From Pseudovirgaria hyperparasitica (lineage: Eukaryota; Ascomycota; Dothideomycetes; Acrospermales; Acrospermaceae): DNA of 64,000 nucleotides. The stretch's first letter is position 1; the number at the start of each line of letters is the position of its first letter. The stretch lies in NCBI RefSeq assembly GCF_010093815.1, contig NW_022985563.1, positions 65,446-129,445 of the forward strand. The letters run 5' to 3'. This document shows positions 23,252 to 34,665 of this stretch, piece by piece. Below the pieces are notes generated by a model. That model was not told the DNA's origin and ran no database searches. It saw nothing but the letters and a program-made list of their open reading frames with translations. The position numbers were made by a program, and so were the translations under genes.

Positions 23252-23647
23252 TACAGGCTATATCTGCTTTATCATATAAATACTGTAGTTCATTGTAAAT
23301 ACTGACCATGTATATTCCTGAAGAACGCCCAGCGATGAATTCTTCCTTATAATCGATATTCAGAAACGAGATGTTACTAAAAAGACAAGTACATCTTCAT
23401 AATACTATTTTGCAGTCTCACTTGGCGCCGAAGGCTTCCAATCATATCAGTACCTAGGTACTTTACCTATCGTACGTAACTAGCTCTTTTCAACGGCCTC
23501 CCTCGCCTTACCAAAAGCAGACATTTTGGGGGCCGAAAAGCCGTTAAGACATGTGGGTCCAGTCGCAATGAACTGTGCATTATATAACTTCTCTTTGCTG
23601 CAACTTCTGTCACGACGGCACAGCATACAATTGCCATTGTGCTTCTC
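23252..23647. other. Intergenic spacer
   Basis: AT-leaning sequence between two genes of the same strand. In the frame of the downstream gene a stop lies at about 23585, so that gene cannot extend upstream without an intron. Nothing else is seen. Confidence 0.5.
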
Positions 23648-25141
23648 ATGCCCTCGCAGCAAGCCACATTAGTCGATCCACCTCAAGCCGCTCGAGCGGC
23701 TGGATCAGAGAATGATGTGTGGGTTTCTTGGACCCCCGGAGTGAAGGGTGGCGGCAGCCGAGGCTCTGGTGACTCGACAACAACAAGCAGTGAACTTGCG
23801 CTTCGAAGGAGGAAAGTAAGAGCACAGGCGTCGAGATCGAGTGCGCCACAACGCAAGGCCACCATGGCCGAGAGGCTCCAACGCCAGATTCGTCAATCTC
23901 AGTCTGCGTCGCCTGATAATCCCCGAGACGTCAACCGGGTCCTCAGTCAAGCCAAAAGTCTAATCATGGCACTAGAGACTACTGCACCCATGAGCAAGGA
24001 AAGCGTCGATTTCAAGAATTTTGTGCAGGTCTTGCATCAGCTTGAAGATCAAGCTCGGTGGCTGCGGGAAACACTGGACCAGACAACTCTCTCGCAACAA
24101 GCCATCAGGTCACTCTTAGGCGACGCCATGACTATCAGCCCGTCACTCTTCCAATCGACCTTGTTTGTCTCGGGCACGTATAGTAACACGTGTGGACTAG
24201 CTCCGAGTGAAGTTCAGCTCGGCGTCGGTATGTTGTTCATGCGAGGGAGTTCGCTGCATGCGGTCAACGAAGCACTAAAGGCCGCTACCGAAAAAGAGCA
24301 TTGGACGTCAATGGCAGTGGCACTTCTAGCAGGTTGGGAATTGCAGTTTGGGGACAAGCAAACATACGAGATACACATGGAAGCATGGCGCCAGCTCTTT
24401 GACGCACCTCCCGACCTGCACGAGAATAGCATATCACTACTGCGAGACGTTGCTTTTGAGACCCTCAGAGAACGACTCAACCAGCTTTCGGCGACCATAT
24501 CAAAGGCCACCATCCAGCGAGCTCTGCCGCCCGGCTTCCTGGTTCTGGGGGCTACGCGACCGGAGACGATCAGTCTTCTCTCCCTCACGCAACAAGCCAT
24601 GCAATACGACCTGACCACGGACAACCCTCCCTCGCATATTCGATATCTTGGTTTGCAGACGATTTCCTGGACTCCGCATCACAGCGACACCCTTGTGCCA
24701 TCTCCAACATTCGAGGGCGCCTGGGAGCAGCAGGAGCTCATTGCTCTCTACCACCTTCGCGCCGCTCTGATATCTATCGTCGCCCTACACTCGTACCACG
24801 CACACACGCTTCACAATGCAGTCTCGTATCTCGACATCATGCATGCCACGCTGATACATGCTCAATCCTGCCAGCATCTCCGGACACAGTCCTTGATCGG
24901 GACAAGGTATCAGTCGATGGCACTATGGGCCCGCTACGTTCTGTGTTCGATCTCTGAAGTGCCCGGCTCCGAAACGCTGCTTAGACACTGGCTGATTGGT
25001 GCTGGTATCACGACGTGGGAGCAGATCAGCAGCCTGCTGCGTGCACACCTCTTTCTCGGCACCTTTGCGACGTCAGCGCATCATCTCTACCTGAGACTGT
25101 TTGGGAGGCTTGAGGTGGAAGCTGGGCTACAGACCTGGTGA
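23648..25141 (+). CDS. Fungal transcription factor-like protein without zinc cluster
   Basis: Single exon of 497 aa from ATG 23648; the frame extends three codons upstream only through a GTG. The N-terminal part is basic and Arg/Ser-rich (LALRRRKVRAQASRSS, APQRKATMAERLQRQIRQ) after a VWVSWTPG segment, a layout I recognise from fungal proteins that keep the fungal-specific transcription factor region (PF11951-like) but lack an N-terminal Zn2Cys6 cluster. The rest is mostly helical (about 100-490) with the block LIALYHLRAALISIVALHS. No cysteine cluster is encoded upstream in frame. It may be a regulator acting through partners or a relic of a zinc-cluster factor; the function is not known. Confidence 0.75.
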   Translation: MPSQQATLVDPPQAARAAGSENDVWVSWTPGVKGGGSRGSGDSTTTSSELALRRRKVRAQASRSSAPQRKATMAERLQRQIRQSQSASPDNPRDVNRVLSQAKSLIMALETTAPMSKESVDFKNFVQVLHQLEDQARWLRETLDQTTLSQQAIRSLLGDAMTISPSLFQSTLFVSGTYSNTCGLAPSEVQLGVGMLFMRGSSLHAVNEALKAATEKEHWTSMAVALLAGWELQFGDKQTYEIHMEAWRQLFDAPPDLHENSISLLRDVAFETLRERLNQLSATISKATIQRALPPGFLVLGATRPETISLLSLTQQAMQYDLTTDNPPSHIRYLGLQTISWTPHHSDTLVPSPTFEGAWEQQELIALYHLRAALISIVALHSYHAHTLHNAVSYLDIMHATLIHAQSCQHLRTQSLIGTRYQSMALWARYVLCSISEVPGSETLLRHWLIGAGITTWEQISSLLRAHLFLGTFATSAHHLYLRLFGRLEVEAGLQTW

Positions 25142-25860
25142 ACAGACATATTGGCATCATTACGTCGGTTCAGCTATCTGACGGGGATTTTTACTCGTCG
25201 ATTCTCTGTCTATCGGGACGCGGACTAAGATATCACTCTCGTACAGAACGCCTGAAGTTCATGCTATGCGCAGATGATGGGTCTTGCTAGACTATGCGTA
25301 GGTATGTACTGGTACACTGCTGCGCCATTTGGTATGTACAAGTTCTGGCACGACTTGGCTGTACTTGATTTCAACATATATAGCCTTGTCCATCCTGTAC
25401 AGGGCAAGTGCCAATGGTTATATACACTTCAAGTGAGAATAGCCGCCGCAGGAACTCGGATCATCAACATATACCGCTCTATGGCTTTCAGCGCATGCCG
25501 GATGCCCACAGAGAGAGACACAGAGTAAAAGCGGCCACTGGCTTCCGACATATGTATTTTAGCCGATCTGGATGTCAGCACGTCGCTGCCGATAATTTTT
25601 GAACGGACGCCTTAGTTCCTAGTTCGGAAGCCTAACCACTCTCGGGTTGACCTACTACCTACGTACCTACAAGGCTAAGCCGAGGCCGAGGTCTGGACGT
25701 TCACCTGCCTCCACAAACGCTACCCTATAAAACCAAGTACAAGTTAATTCACACACATGTAACAACTTTGTCAGTGTAAAGCAATCAATCCGATCTCCAA
25801 CTCAAGCGACGCCATAACCAGGTGAAAGAAAAGAAAACCCCAGGTCATCCCGAACCAGCA
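25142..25860. other. Intergenic spacer with MAPEG promoter
   Basis: No convincing gene. A CCTACCTACGTACCTAC run lies near 25650-25670, and a TATA-like CTATAAAA at about 25723-25731 lies 130 bp before the MAPEG start. Confidence 0.4.
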
Positions 25861-26515
25861 ATGTCATCCGAGGGCTTCTTCGCCGCCCTCGCAGCAGGCA
25901 ACGTCAATCTCTCCATCGCCTCGCTTCCGCTGACGCTCCTGCTCGCCGCTCTGCCGCACTGGTACTCCATCTACAAGGCCGAATCGAGCAAGGTCCAGGG
26001 CGGCTGGACGAACCAGAACCCACGCGCCTTTGTCGCGCGCCTCAACGCCAGAGCCGCGTCCGGCAAGAAGTTGAGCGATGTCGAGGAGCTGATCCTGCGT
26101 GGCCAGGCCGCGCAGCAGAATGGCTTCGAGCACTGGGCGATCTGGGCTGTTGCTGTGGTGAGTCTTGATCGTCCTATTTTGACCTAAACCTAACCCTTGC
26201 GCTTTCTGGCCTGGGGATGTGTGGCAGGACGGAAGGAAGGAAGCAATGAGGCAATGTTATAATCATCGCAAGTGTGCTGTGCTGTGCTGTGGTGGCTGAT
26301 CATATATCCAGGTCTTCGGACACCTCGCCAAGATCCCCAAGGCGGACATGGATCGCTACACCACCATCCACATCGTCTCGCGCGTGCTGTTCTACTACTT
26401 CTATCTGACCATGGGCACGCGCCGCTCGAGCTATCTCCGCACGGCCGTGTTTCAGGCCACGCTGTACCCGGCTATTGCGGTGTTTTTGCATGCTGCTAGG
26501 GTGGTTCCTGCGTAG
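25861..26515 (+). CDS. MAPEG family membrane protein
   Basis: Two exons, 25861-26157 and 26312-26515, separated by a 154-bp intron that is long for this window; 166 aa. MAPEG proteins are small four-helix membrane enzymes related to microsomal glutathione S-transferases and eicosanoid synthases. Hydrophobic segments lie at about 15-32, 88-108, 116-133 and 146-163. The family signature is RGQAAQQNGFEHW (about 80-92), preceded by NPRAFVARLNARAASGK. The donor GTGAGT follows AVAV and the acceptor CAG precedes VFGHLAKI, keeping frame. It is probably involved in glutathione-dependent detoxification or lipid peroxide metabolism, based on family alone. Confidence 0.9.
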
Positions 26516-26564
26516 GGTGGGCGGGTAGGTAGGTAGATCGGGGAGCTTGGAGAGGTGTATGTGT

Positions 26565-26620
26565 GGATCAGTGTGTGTGGATCGGTGTATGGGGATCAGT
26601 GTACGGGGATCAGTGTATGG
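26565..26620 (+). repeat. 14-bp minisatellite, four copies
   Basis: Four consecutive 14-bp units of the form GGATCAGTGTATGG, with one to three differences each, begin 50 bp after the MAPEG stop codon. They probably lie in its 3' UTR. Confidence 0.8.
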
Positions 26621-29521
26621 AATGGTTTGTAGCAATGTGTGGTGTTTTGGAACCTCGAGCATTTGCAGGATGAAAAACAGGGTTTAGATGGAGACATAAA
26701 GACGTCTTGTAAATGATATAGCCTGGGAAAAATGAAGAAAGACGACGCTATCACGTCCCGAATCGAGGCGTATACGGCGGCATCGGGTGATTAGAGGGCG
26801 GAGCAACCCGTGGAGATGACCCTCGTTCGTCTCTGACAATGACAGCTGCCAAGCAGTGATATCTCGACGTTCTTCTTTCTTTTTTTGACTTTATTCAAAT
26901 CATCTCAAGTCATGATCTGGGATTACCCCGGTTAACTTTTTCCTCCCGGGGGTGGGGAAACGCTCTGCATTTGGTGAAAATGATGACTACTGTATGTCGA
27001 TGGCTTTTTTTTTGGAAAGATAGACTGCTTTTTGTATTGTTTAGTAGGTACGGTACGTAGTAGTTTACGGTCGCTTGCGATTAATGGGAATGATATCGGG
27101 ATGATGATGATGATAGTGATGACGATGATGATGATGATGTCTATTTTCCCCGTTTCATGAGCCGGGTATTGAGTGACAAAAGGCTCGGAGCTGGATTGGT
27201 AGTGGTGGTGGTTAGATGTCTGGGAAAGAAGTAATTGGAATCAGACGGACGACAAGGAGACTTTTTTCCGTTAGAGTTCCAAGTTGCCTGTCATAATTAT
27301 CGTGTCAAGACTCGAGACTCGAGACTGAGCAAAGAAATCTGCGACCGGGTTTGTTCGAGCTTGCGTAACAAGTCCCGGCCGGGCTCTTTCAAGGGTTTCT
27401 GTTCGCTTGATTTGCTTTTCGGGTACGCCCTCGACAGAGTCAGACAAGCTCGGCAATCTCGCGTAGTCGAGCATTGAATCTAGAGGCGACGAGTAGACTT
27501 CGCAAGCCCACGTTACACATGGTGGATAAGCGCAAGACACCACGTGAATCGCCGAAGCAGGCAGGCTAGATAGATAGAAGGGAAGAAAGCTGCGGTGAGG
27601 CGGCAATTTCAGCAACTGTATTTTTTTATGGGGGTGGATGCCCAGTGGACGCGGCACTAATGATGACTGATTTGGCACCGCATCGCAAGGAAAAGAAAGA
27701 AACCAGCCAAAAAACAACGTCAGGGTTCTTCTCATCGGGTCGTTCATATCAAAGCCCACTCTTCAAACTCAAAGGGAGTTTTTCTTCAATTGCGGCGAGG
27801 GGGCTTGACTCGCCGAGACTTGCTCTTGTCCGACAGACATCATGGACGGTCGACGACTGCGCACTTACTGGTGCGATGGCGGTAGATGAGCAATTGGGAC
27901 AACAGCCCGGTAACGGCGACGCGACGTGCGGAAACGTTGACGTGGTAGTAATCATGGCGGAGACGTGGATAATTGTCATGGTCTGCCAGAGAGACATTCG
28001 AGAACCCCCCCCCCCTCCCTCCGGAACAGCCAATCAGCGAATCCATCCGTCCCGAGAGCAGTGTTTTAGAACCACCGGAAAGCGCAGTGTTGTCTAGACC
28101 CGAGATGTCAAATAAAAGTGTCAGTCTGTCAATCTGTCGTCAAAGATGTCAATGTGTCAAGCGGTCATGGGTGCCACGCCTGCAGATTCTCTACAATTAG
28201 ACATCATTCTATGTATCCATATCGCCGGCCCAGGGGTGGTGCTGGGCTCGGGATGCATTTGCATCTGCATTCACCAATCTGTCGGAACGATGTGTTGAAT
28301 GATGCATGCCATCTGATAGTAGTGCGTTGTTCGCGAGTCATAAGCGCGCGGACTTTTTGGTCGGTTGCCTTGGAGAACATCCAACTCGTTTACCGGCGGT
28401 CGGTCACATATGGAGATGCTGATGTCAATGGTGTTTTCCAGCCTCAATCCATCCATTGCCGCTGTTGGTTTGGGTGGAGAGCAGTCTTCACTCCATGCAT
28501 GTCGACAGTACTCAGGCCTCTCCGTAAGGCTTCACGGATTACCGGTCATGTTGCATCTGTACTTGCAGTTGCAGTTGCAGTTGCATGGATGCTGCGCTGA
28601 TGACATGGCACCTCCAGGTTTACTGGGTCAAAGGGAGCACTTGGGAGGGGCGTAGGCATCTGCTATTTGGAATATATCACCATGCTTCTGTGTTTTTCCC
28701 CCCAACAGCATCGTCTGCCCTGGTTCTCCAATGCCCATTGGAGTCGTTACAGGAAAGATTCGCCTAAGAATCCCGCCGACTCTTGTGTCTGTCTCTGTCT
28801 CTGTCTCCGTCTCTCAACATCTGTCCTTGACGACTCTGCCAACTCAACCCCGATCTCTCTGCAAACACCGCCGCCCTCTAATCAAGTCCCGAGCCATTTT
28901 TATTCGCACCCACGGCGACCACGCTCTTCGGCATGTCTGCCATCATCTCGGGACAGCATGCCGATCCACAATTCTTTTAAACTCTGCCTTGAAGTTCTCT
29001 CCTGGCTCCCCTGCTTCATCATATGCAGTCAATTTGTCAGAATGCTGCTGCTAACGCTCTATTGTCCATTTCTCTGATCCAGCAAGGCCTGATTTGTCCA
29101 CACTCTTTGTGCTCCCTCCATTGGCTGGATCCCGGTCCGTTACAAGGCAAACAATGCCTTTCGTCATCCCAACTGTCCAGCTCCAACTCTCGGTATTCAT
29201 TCAACGGGTCCGAGACATGCTGAAATCGCACATACGTGCTCAACAAGCTTGCAGCTAGCTCTATCTCTTTAGACGCCTGTGATCTTAAGGGTCCGCCGGG
29301 CGTGTACCTAACCCAACCGGACATTCTCGTGCCGATACTATTCACGCGTTTGTCATCTTTCCTGGTACCGGATCGAGATGTCATGCAGGTGTTTCAAATT
29401 ACTATTCATTCTCCATGTTTTCATCCCCCCCAATATATATGATAATGCCTCCCCTCCCTCCCCCTCCCTGCCTCCCATCCCATCTTTATGTAAACATTGC
29501 ATCTTTGTGAGTTTGCCCAGC
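26621..29521. other. 2.9-kb gene-free region
   Basis: Simple repeats dominate: GAT/GATGAT trinucleotides at about 27099-27138, a C-run at about 28007-28020, TGCAGT repeats near 28564-28585 and TCTGTC repeats at about 28787-28815. The last 700 bp are pyrimidine-rich and may be the promoter and leader of the small gene at 29522. Frames of up to about 160 codons occur on both strands, but the ones examined lack an ATG start or any motif. Confidence 0.4.
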
Positions 29522-29731
29522 ATGGCTACGCAAACATCGACTGCCTCCAGCGCTCAATCTACCTATTCCGTATCGTCAAATCACCCAAACACTGTGGAGT
29601 CATGGGCTCATTCAGTGCCTCCGCGATCCGCTCACGGCAACGCATATGCCACCGCCAGTCCCAATGACCCAGCTGTCAAAGCATACTACGAATACAAGAT
29701 GGCCATGTTCAGTCGGAAACCAGGAACGTGA
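29522..29731 (+). CDS. 69-aa small protein, function unknown
   Basis: Short frame with ATG at 29522 in good context (CAGCATGGCT). The product is Ser/Thr-rich in the first 35 residues (MATQTSTASSAQSTYSVSS) and ends in a more ordered block, NDPAVKAYYEYKMAMFSRKP. Codon use looks coding and the residue pattern resembles small cytosolic stress-type proteins of filamentous fungi, but I cannot name a family. It is preceded by a long pyrimidine-rich stretch typical of strongly expressed fungal genes. It stands alone between two gene-free intervals. Confidence 0.55.
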   Translation: MATQTSTASSAQSTYSVSSNHPNTVESWAHSVPPRSAHGNAYATASPNDPAVKAYYEYKMAMFSRKPGT

Positions 29732-30843
29732 CCGCAAGCATGCGCGTGTGTCTTGAGCGACACTCTCACACTCCTCCCTCCTCTTTATGGAATGTACCGT
29801 CCATATGGAATATACCCTCCCAACATCCAAATATCCGTCTCCGGTCCGCCTTGATGGCATACATGCATACATACATCCTGCGCGACAAGAAGCCTGCCTT
29901 GTGTGTATGTGTGTGGCTTTTTTGGTCCTGCATGGACTACTCTCCTCAAGCCGCCGGAGTAGCACGATCCGACATCGCGGGCCCTAACAGACGCCATTTG
30001 GGGAAACTCATTTCTGTATCACCACTCAAATCGCCTCAACACGGATCGATCCAGGTGTTCGGAAACTTCCGAGTCCAATTGCATTTAGCTTGGGTCCTCG
30101 GATGCCACAACACCACCAGGACCGCGGCGTGTTTTGTTCAAAGCGGTACTCTAATTAATCTTGTTGTATGTTTACTTGCCGCATCTCCGCGGAGTATACA
30201 TTACGACAATTGATCGACATGTCCTACCATTGTTCGGTGGAATCTGTCTCATGAGAGAACGAGATGGCGCTAAAGTATGTAAGATAAGATGCTGTTGATA
30301 TGGGTGAGGCACATTGATGCCGTGCAGTTACCGATATATGGGATAATTGAGAAATCTGAAAGGCGTCGCAGTTCGATATAGGTCATCGTCGGATGGGCGT
30401 GGGACTGCAAGGAGGACATTACCGTCGTGGTACTTATGCATAGCACCTCTATAGAAGAATGTCTGCGTCCGGTAGAACGCATGTAACAACACATGATAGA
30501 TATATATATTGTTGACAATTGATCACCCTTGCTGCCAGACTGCATTACTTTTGGCGTCTGTAGCAAGTAATTGAGATTTCACGATGTTATTCCCATCTGC
30601 CATTGACCTGTGAGATCTTCAGGTAAATATAACCCTCTTAAACAAAAGCACCCAAGTGTACGAATCTTTCCAAAGGTCTGCGCAGTAATCAAAGGCAGAT
30701 TTCTGCTGTGCATCTCCACGTGATCTCGTCGTCCTTCGGGTGTGCATGCACGGACCCTACCCAAGTCCGATTCTTTAATCGTCTGCGAATAGCAGCTGGT
30801 AGTCTTTTCCATCTCCCACAGCGCATCACGTTCTACGAACCTG
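29732..30843. other. Intergenic region
   Basis: It separates the small protein from the bL27m gene. Only short frames without motifs are seen. The segment near 30700-30840 should hold the bL27m promoter. Confidence 0.4.
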
Positions 30844-31761
30844 ATGCTGCTCCCACGACGGCTCTGGACGCCCATCCGGGCCTCGAATCTGACCACCACG
30901 AAGACGATCCCCAAAACCCTCTCCCCAAACTCGCGAGCGCTCGATGACATACGCACCGCCGCGCTCACTCCTCTCTCCCTAAACCTCGTCCGCCATGCCA
31001 CGCACGCCTCCGAAGGACGCGCAAACGGAGCCAAAAACGGGCCTGGAAAGCGATTGGGAGCAAAGGTGACTGCCGGTAAGCTTCCGAATCCATCCTTTTT
31101 CTCCCCCCATAAAAGGCTTCATATCACCCACCATCCGTCAAACACACGAGCTAGCCACGACGACGGAGTTTGGCTGTGCGTTTCTTTCGATCATTGATTG
31201 AATGCTAACCACACATCATGAACAGAGGAATGGGTCGTTCCGGGCAACATCATCTACAAGCAGCGCGGCACGCTCTGGTTTCCCGGCGAGAACGTCGAGA
31301 TGGGCCGCGATCATACGCTGCATGCGGCCGTGGCCGGCTACGTGAAGTACTACCGCAACCCGGCCCTCCATCCGAAGCGCAAGTACATCGGCGTCGTCTT
31401 CAACCGCGACGATACGCTCCCGTACCCTCCCAATGCGGCGCGAAAACGTCGTTTGGGCATGGACGCGGTGCCGATTGTGGAAAGACAACACTCTATCGCG
31501 CAGGACATGACTATGGAGGTTGGAAGCCATAGGTTTGTGGCGAGGGATATACCGAGGAACATGAGGGGCACAGCGGGCACAACGAGACACGGGTATGCGC
31601 CGAGAATGGCTAATTGGGAGATTGGACGGGAAGCGGAGAAGTCTGCGGCCAAGGTTGAGCCGTTTGTGAAGGGTGATCGGTGGGCAGCATGGCGGAAAGC
31701 TGATGCGAGGGGACTGCGGATTACACAAGCTAAAACGCTGAGGAAGAGAAAGAGGAAGTGA
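30844..31761 (+). CDS. MRP7: Mitochondrial large-subunit ribosomal protein bL27m
   Basis: Two exons, 30844-31075 and 31226-31761, with a 150-bp intron; 255 aa. The N-terminus is a typical mitochondrial presequence (basic, Ser/Thr-rich). Mature bL27 begins at about residue 50: [20 protein letters not shown], with [20 protein letters not shown] following across the intron, then [20 protein letters not shown] and [12 protein letters not shown]. This matches bacterial L27, whose N-terminal tail reaches the peptidyl transferase centre. The C-terminal extension of about 120 residues ([16 protein letters not shown]-like helix and a basic end KTLRKRKRK) is a fungal mitoribosomal addition, as in yeast Mrp7. 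It is convergent with ubc7. Confidence 0.95.
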
Positions 31762-32079
31762 AATGGTGCGTCTGATACGGGTGTAAGATACGGTAGACCT
31801 GCGAGGGCATAGACTTCTCCTCTCGTGGGATATACGCTTCCTTGTGTATAAGATATGAATATATGGCTACGTTTTGCATGCCAATCGAAAGCTTCAACAA
31901 TTGAATAAAGATTCCTCCCAGTTCTTGGAAGTAGTTTTGGTCCCCCAAGTATCGTAGCCTCTTCAGCCCAATCTACCAGACCGGGACGCACATTGCTGGA
32001 CTGATCAGCACCAAGCAGCATTCGCAACACCGTCGCCTCACGTCCACCACCCTAGCTCTTCATTCCCAACCATCTCTCC
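31762..32079. other. Convergent intergenic spacer
   Basis: 318 bp between the 3' ends of the bL27m and ubc7 genes. It should contain both polyadenylation regions and no gene. Confidence 0.5.
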
Positions 32080-32580
32080 TCACAGCCCAAGCCCCTTCCT
32101 CACACCATCCCTCACAATCCGTTCATACTCATCCCTCCTCTCCCTCCACATCCTCGCCGCATCCACATTCGCGGGACTCTCATCATTCGGCTCAGCCAGC
32201 ATACTCATCACACTAATCAGAATCTTCTCCACGCTCTGAATCGGACTCCACCGCTCACTCGCCTTCTCATACATCATCGGATCATCCCCGGGCGGATGCA
32301 ATATACTGATACACACCGCCCCGTTCGGATACACATTCGGGTGCCAGATATCGCAGGTGAAGCGCATCGTGGGCGGCGCAAGGGGGTAGTCCTTGGGGAA
32401 CACCAGCGTGGCCGGGAAGATGCCGCCTTCGAAGGGGGTGTCGGCGGGCCCGCTGATGAGGGCTTCCCAGGTGAAGAGGTCGTCTTCGCTGAGGGGCCCG
32501 GCGGTGATGCCGTCTGGGGGGTCGGTGGTCAGGGTGCGGTATTCGTGGAAGAGTCGTTTGGAGGCGACGGAGGTTGCCAT
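32080..32580 (-). CDS. ubc7: Ubiquitin-conjugating enzyme E2 (Ubc7/UBE2G type)
   Basis: Single exon of 166 aa, the same length as yeast Ubc7 (165). It carries ubiquitin as a thioester and serves ER-associated degradation together with membrane E3 ligases. The catalytic cysteine is Cys90 in [15 protein letters not shown], and the acidic-loop insertion that marks the Ubc7/Cdc34 group is present just after it ([17 protein letters not shown]). Other family blocks are [24 protein letters not shown] and [17 protein letters not shown]. The coding region is GC-rich. Confidence 0.96.
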   Translation of the reverse strand: MATSVASKRLFHEYRTLTTDPPDGITAGPLSEDDLFTWEALISGPADTPFEGGIFPATLVFPKDYPLAPPTMRFTCDIWHPNVYPNGAVCISILHPPGDDPMMYEKASERWSPIQSVEKILISVMSMLAEPNDESPANVDAARMWRERRDEYERIVRDGVRKGLGL

Positions 32581-33187
32581 GCTTGGTTTGTATATATGCC
32601 TTTTGGGGAGTGAGAGGTTTTGGAATGTGGGAATGCGTGGGGTGGGTTGGAGAGTTGTAGGGCGGAGTTGGGTTTAGAGGGCTGTTCTGACGTAGTGTTG
32701 GGTGAATACTGGGATGGTAGTGAGGTGGTGTTGTAGTGATTGTGAGTAAGTAGGTACCGATTGCTTGTAGGTAGGTAGGTACAACGTGGCGCGTGAGAGA
32801 GACATCCATGAATGGCAGGAGGCGGCTTGGAAGGGTTTGGTGGGGAGCTTGACGTAGCTTTGGGTGGGTTGCAAGTGCCCGCGCAGCCCCTACCTAATTA
32901 GCTGTAATTACTTCACGAACAATTCTTTCAATAGCAATCGTTAATTGCACGACCTGGTGTGTCTGTAGACGCTGCAAACGAGACGTCTTTATCTGCACTC
33001 TTTGTGTATTATGTTCCATGTCTCTAATCTCTGGGCCAAGTGCCCGCCTTACAATCATAGCTGAACATGCGGCAGCTCTTCAATATCTAAGCCCGACAAT
33101 ACCATGCAGTGTATGCCCCAACTCCACGCTATGCTGTACTATACAAAAAAGTACTTCTGTCGCCCGCGTCTCCCTCTTGTAGACTAC
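32581..33187. other. Intergenic region with ubc7 promoter
   Basis: Between the ubc7 start and the 3' end of the PQ-loop gene. It has short GTAGGTAGGTAGGT repeats near 32766-32780 and no gene. Confidence 0.45.
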
Positions 33188-34167
33188 TCATTCGTACCCC
33201 TTCTCTATCTCCAGAGTCGCATCCTCCGTGCCCTCTCCGTACATCCAATATTGAATCCCTAGACCGCAGTCACACATGGCTTGAAACGCGCCACCCAGCT
33301 TGAAGGCCCAAGGCACACCACCCTCTCCTGAGCCAGAAGCGAAGAAGAACCACATCTTGAATGCATCTCCTACTAGCCAATTGACAAGGACCGAGAACCG
33401 GAACCCCTTGCAGCTCTTGCGCTGGTAGTTGGACAAAAGTTGTGGAATAGGAAGCATTGCCTCCGTTGCCAGTGCGGCGTATCCCTGCACCGTTGTATAG
33501 GACGAGAAGCTGCCCAAGACTATCTGCAGCACGAGGAGTGCGCCGGTATAGGAGGTGAGAAAGGCCCAGTATGGCCGGGTGGCTTTCCACTGCCAGAAGT
33601 CGTATGGTCGTCGAGTTTGCTGTTGTTGGAATGGTAGATGCGAAGGAGGAGCGCGGTATGTGAGAGCGACTTGAAGCAGAGCAACTTGGACCAGTATCAT
33701 CAATATTGCTTGAAGCAGGAGGGAGTAGGCGAATCGAGAGCCAAGCCACCAGAACAACCTACAGGTAGCGTTAGTCGGATGGGTGCGGATGATGTATTCT
33801 TATGCAGTTGGCTCACTTCAGTATTGACGCGACAAGCATGATGAGAGGGATATCAAGAGAGAAGCCTGCTGAGGTGCGGGTGCGGTGTATGGAGTAGATC
33901 TGGTCGGCATATGAGGTTATGGGTGATGTGACAATACTAAAAGAGGCCATATGTTAGTCAAAGCCCTAAATATCTGATACATCTTTCGCGTAGAGCAGCT
34001 TACAACACAGGCGCAACATGCGTTACAACCGCATTGAGGAAGCCCATATCTGCAGACAGATGCACGATGGAAGTGACGACTCGGGAGTTGCGGAATAAGC
34101 CCCAGAACGAGTCAGGGCGGATGGTGGTTATGGGTACGTTCGATGCGTCTTCCGGAGTGACACTCAT
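33188..34167 (-). CDS. PQ-loop repeat membrane protein (SLC66A2/Any1-like)
   Basis: Three exons: 34167-34004, 33936-33817 and 33758-33188, with introns of 67 and 58 bp; 284 aa, start ATG 34167. The first PQ-loop lies across exons 1 and 2: HVAPVFIVTSPITSYADQIY followed by SIHRTRTSAGFSLDIPLIML and ASILKLFFW. A second PQ-loop is near 180-215 (AMLPIPQLLSNYQRKS and KGFRFSVLVNWLVGDAFKMW). About seven hydrophobic helices are present. Relatives are Golgi/endosomal proteins (yeast Any1, human PQLC1) linked to phospholipid flippase function or small-molecule transport. It is divergent from the gamma-glutamylcyclotransferase-like gene. Confidence 0.9.
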
Positions 34168-34665
34168 TGGGACTTTTCTGGATTCAGCCGTGCGAGTCGC
34201 GTGGTAGTCGCGATCTGTCTGTGGTGTTGACCGCGACGTAGACAATTTTCGAAGGGATAACGCGAAATCGAGAAGAAGACCGGACGCCGGAATAGATTCA
34301 TGTCGATCAGGCCTAATTGTGTGTCTAGTGAGAAGTACTCCCCTTTGGTACCCGTACCTAGTCGCGTCTGCCAAGGAACAGAGGACCTCAGGCTCCGACC
34401 CAAACAGCACTAATTAATTATGTTCTTGATCTGCATCATGCCTCCTCATTGTTGGAGATGACAATAGCCTCAAATCATGGTGTTGTAGATCCTCTGTGGT
34501 CGCTGTCAGGAGGCAATAAAAATCACTATCACCGTGACAAGCACGCGTTCAAGATAAGCGGCCGTTATCGGACTGGCTTGGAAGTTAGAGCTCCTGCTTT
34601 CATGCTAAAGTTTTATTATTTTCATGCTTGATATCAGATACATCCGTCATCAGCAGGCTGCTCCA
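34168..34665. promoter_or_regulatory. Divergent promoter region (PQ-loop / AIG2-like)
   Basis: About 500 bp between two head-to-head genes. An open frame on the minus strand runs upstream of the PQ-loop start but adds nothing conserved. No specific element is identified. Confidence 0.4.

Noticed and set aside
27271-28097. Frames of 150-162 codons on both strands
   Set aside because: Composition is that of simple-repeat DNA, the plus-strand frame starts with GTG, and no protein pattern is visible.
30579-31034. Minus-strand frame of 151 codons overlapping the bL27m first exon
   Set aside because: Antisense shadow of the ribosomal protein gene.
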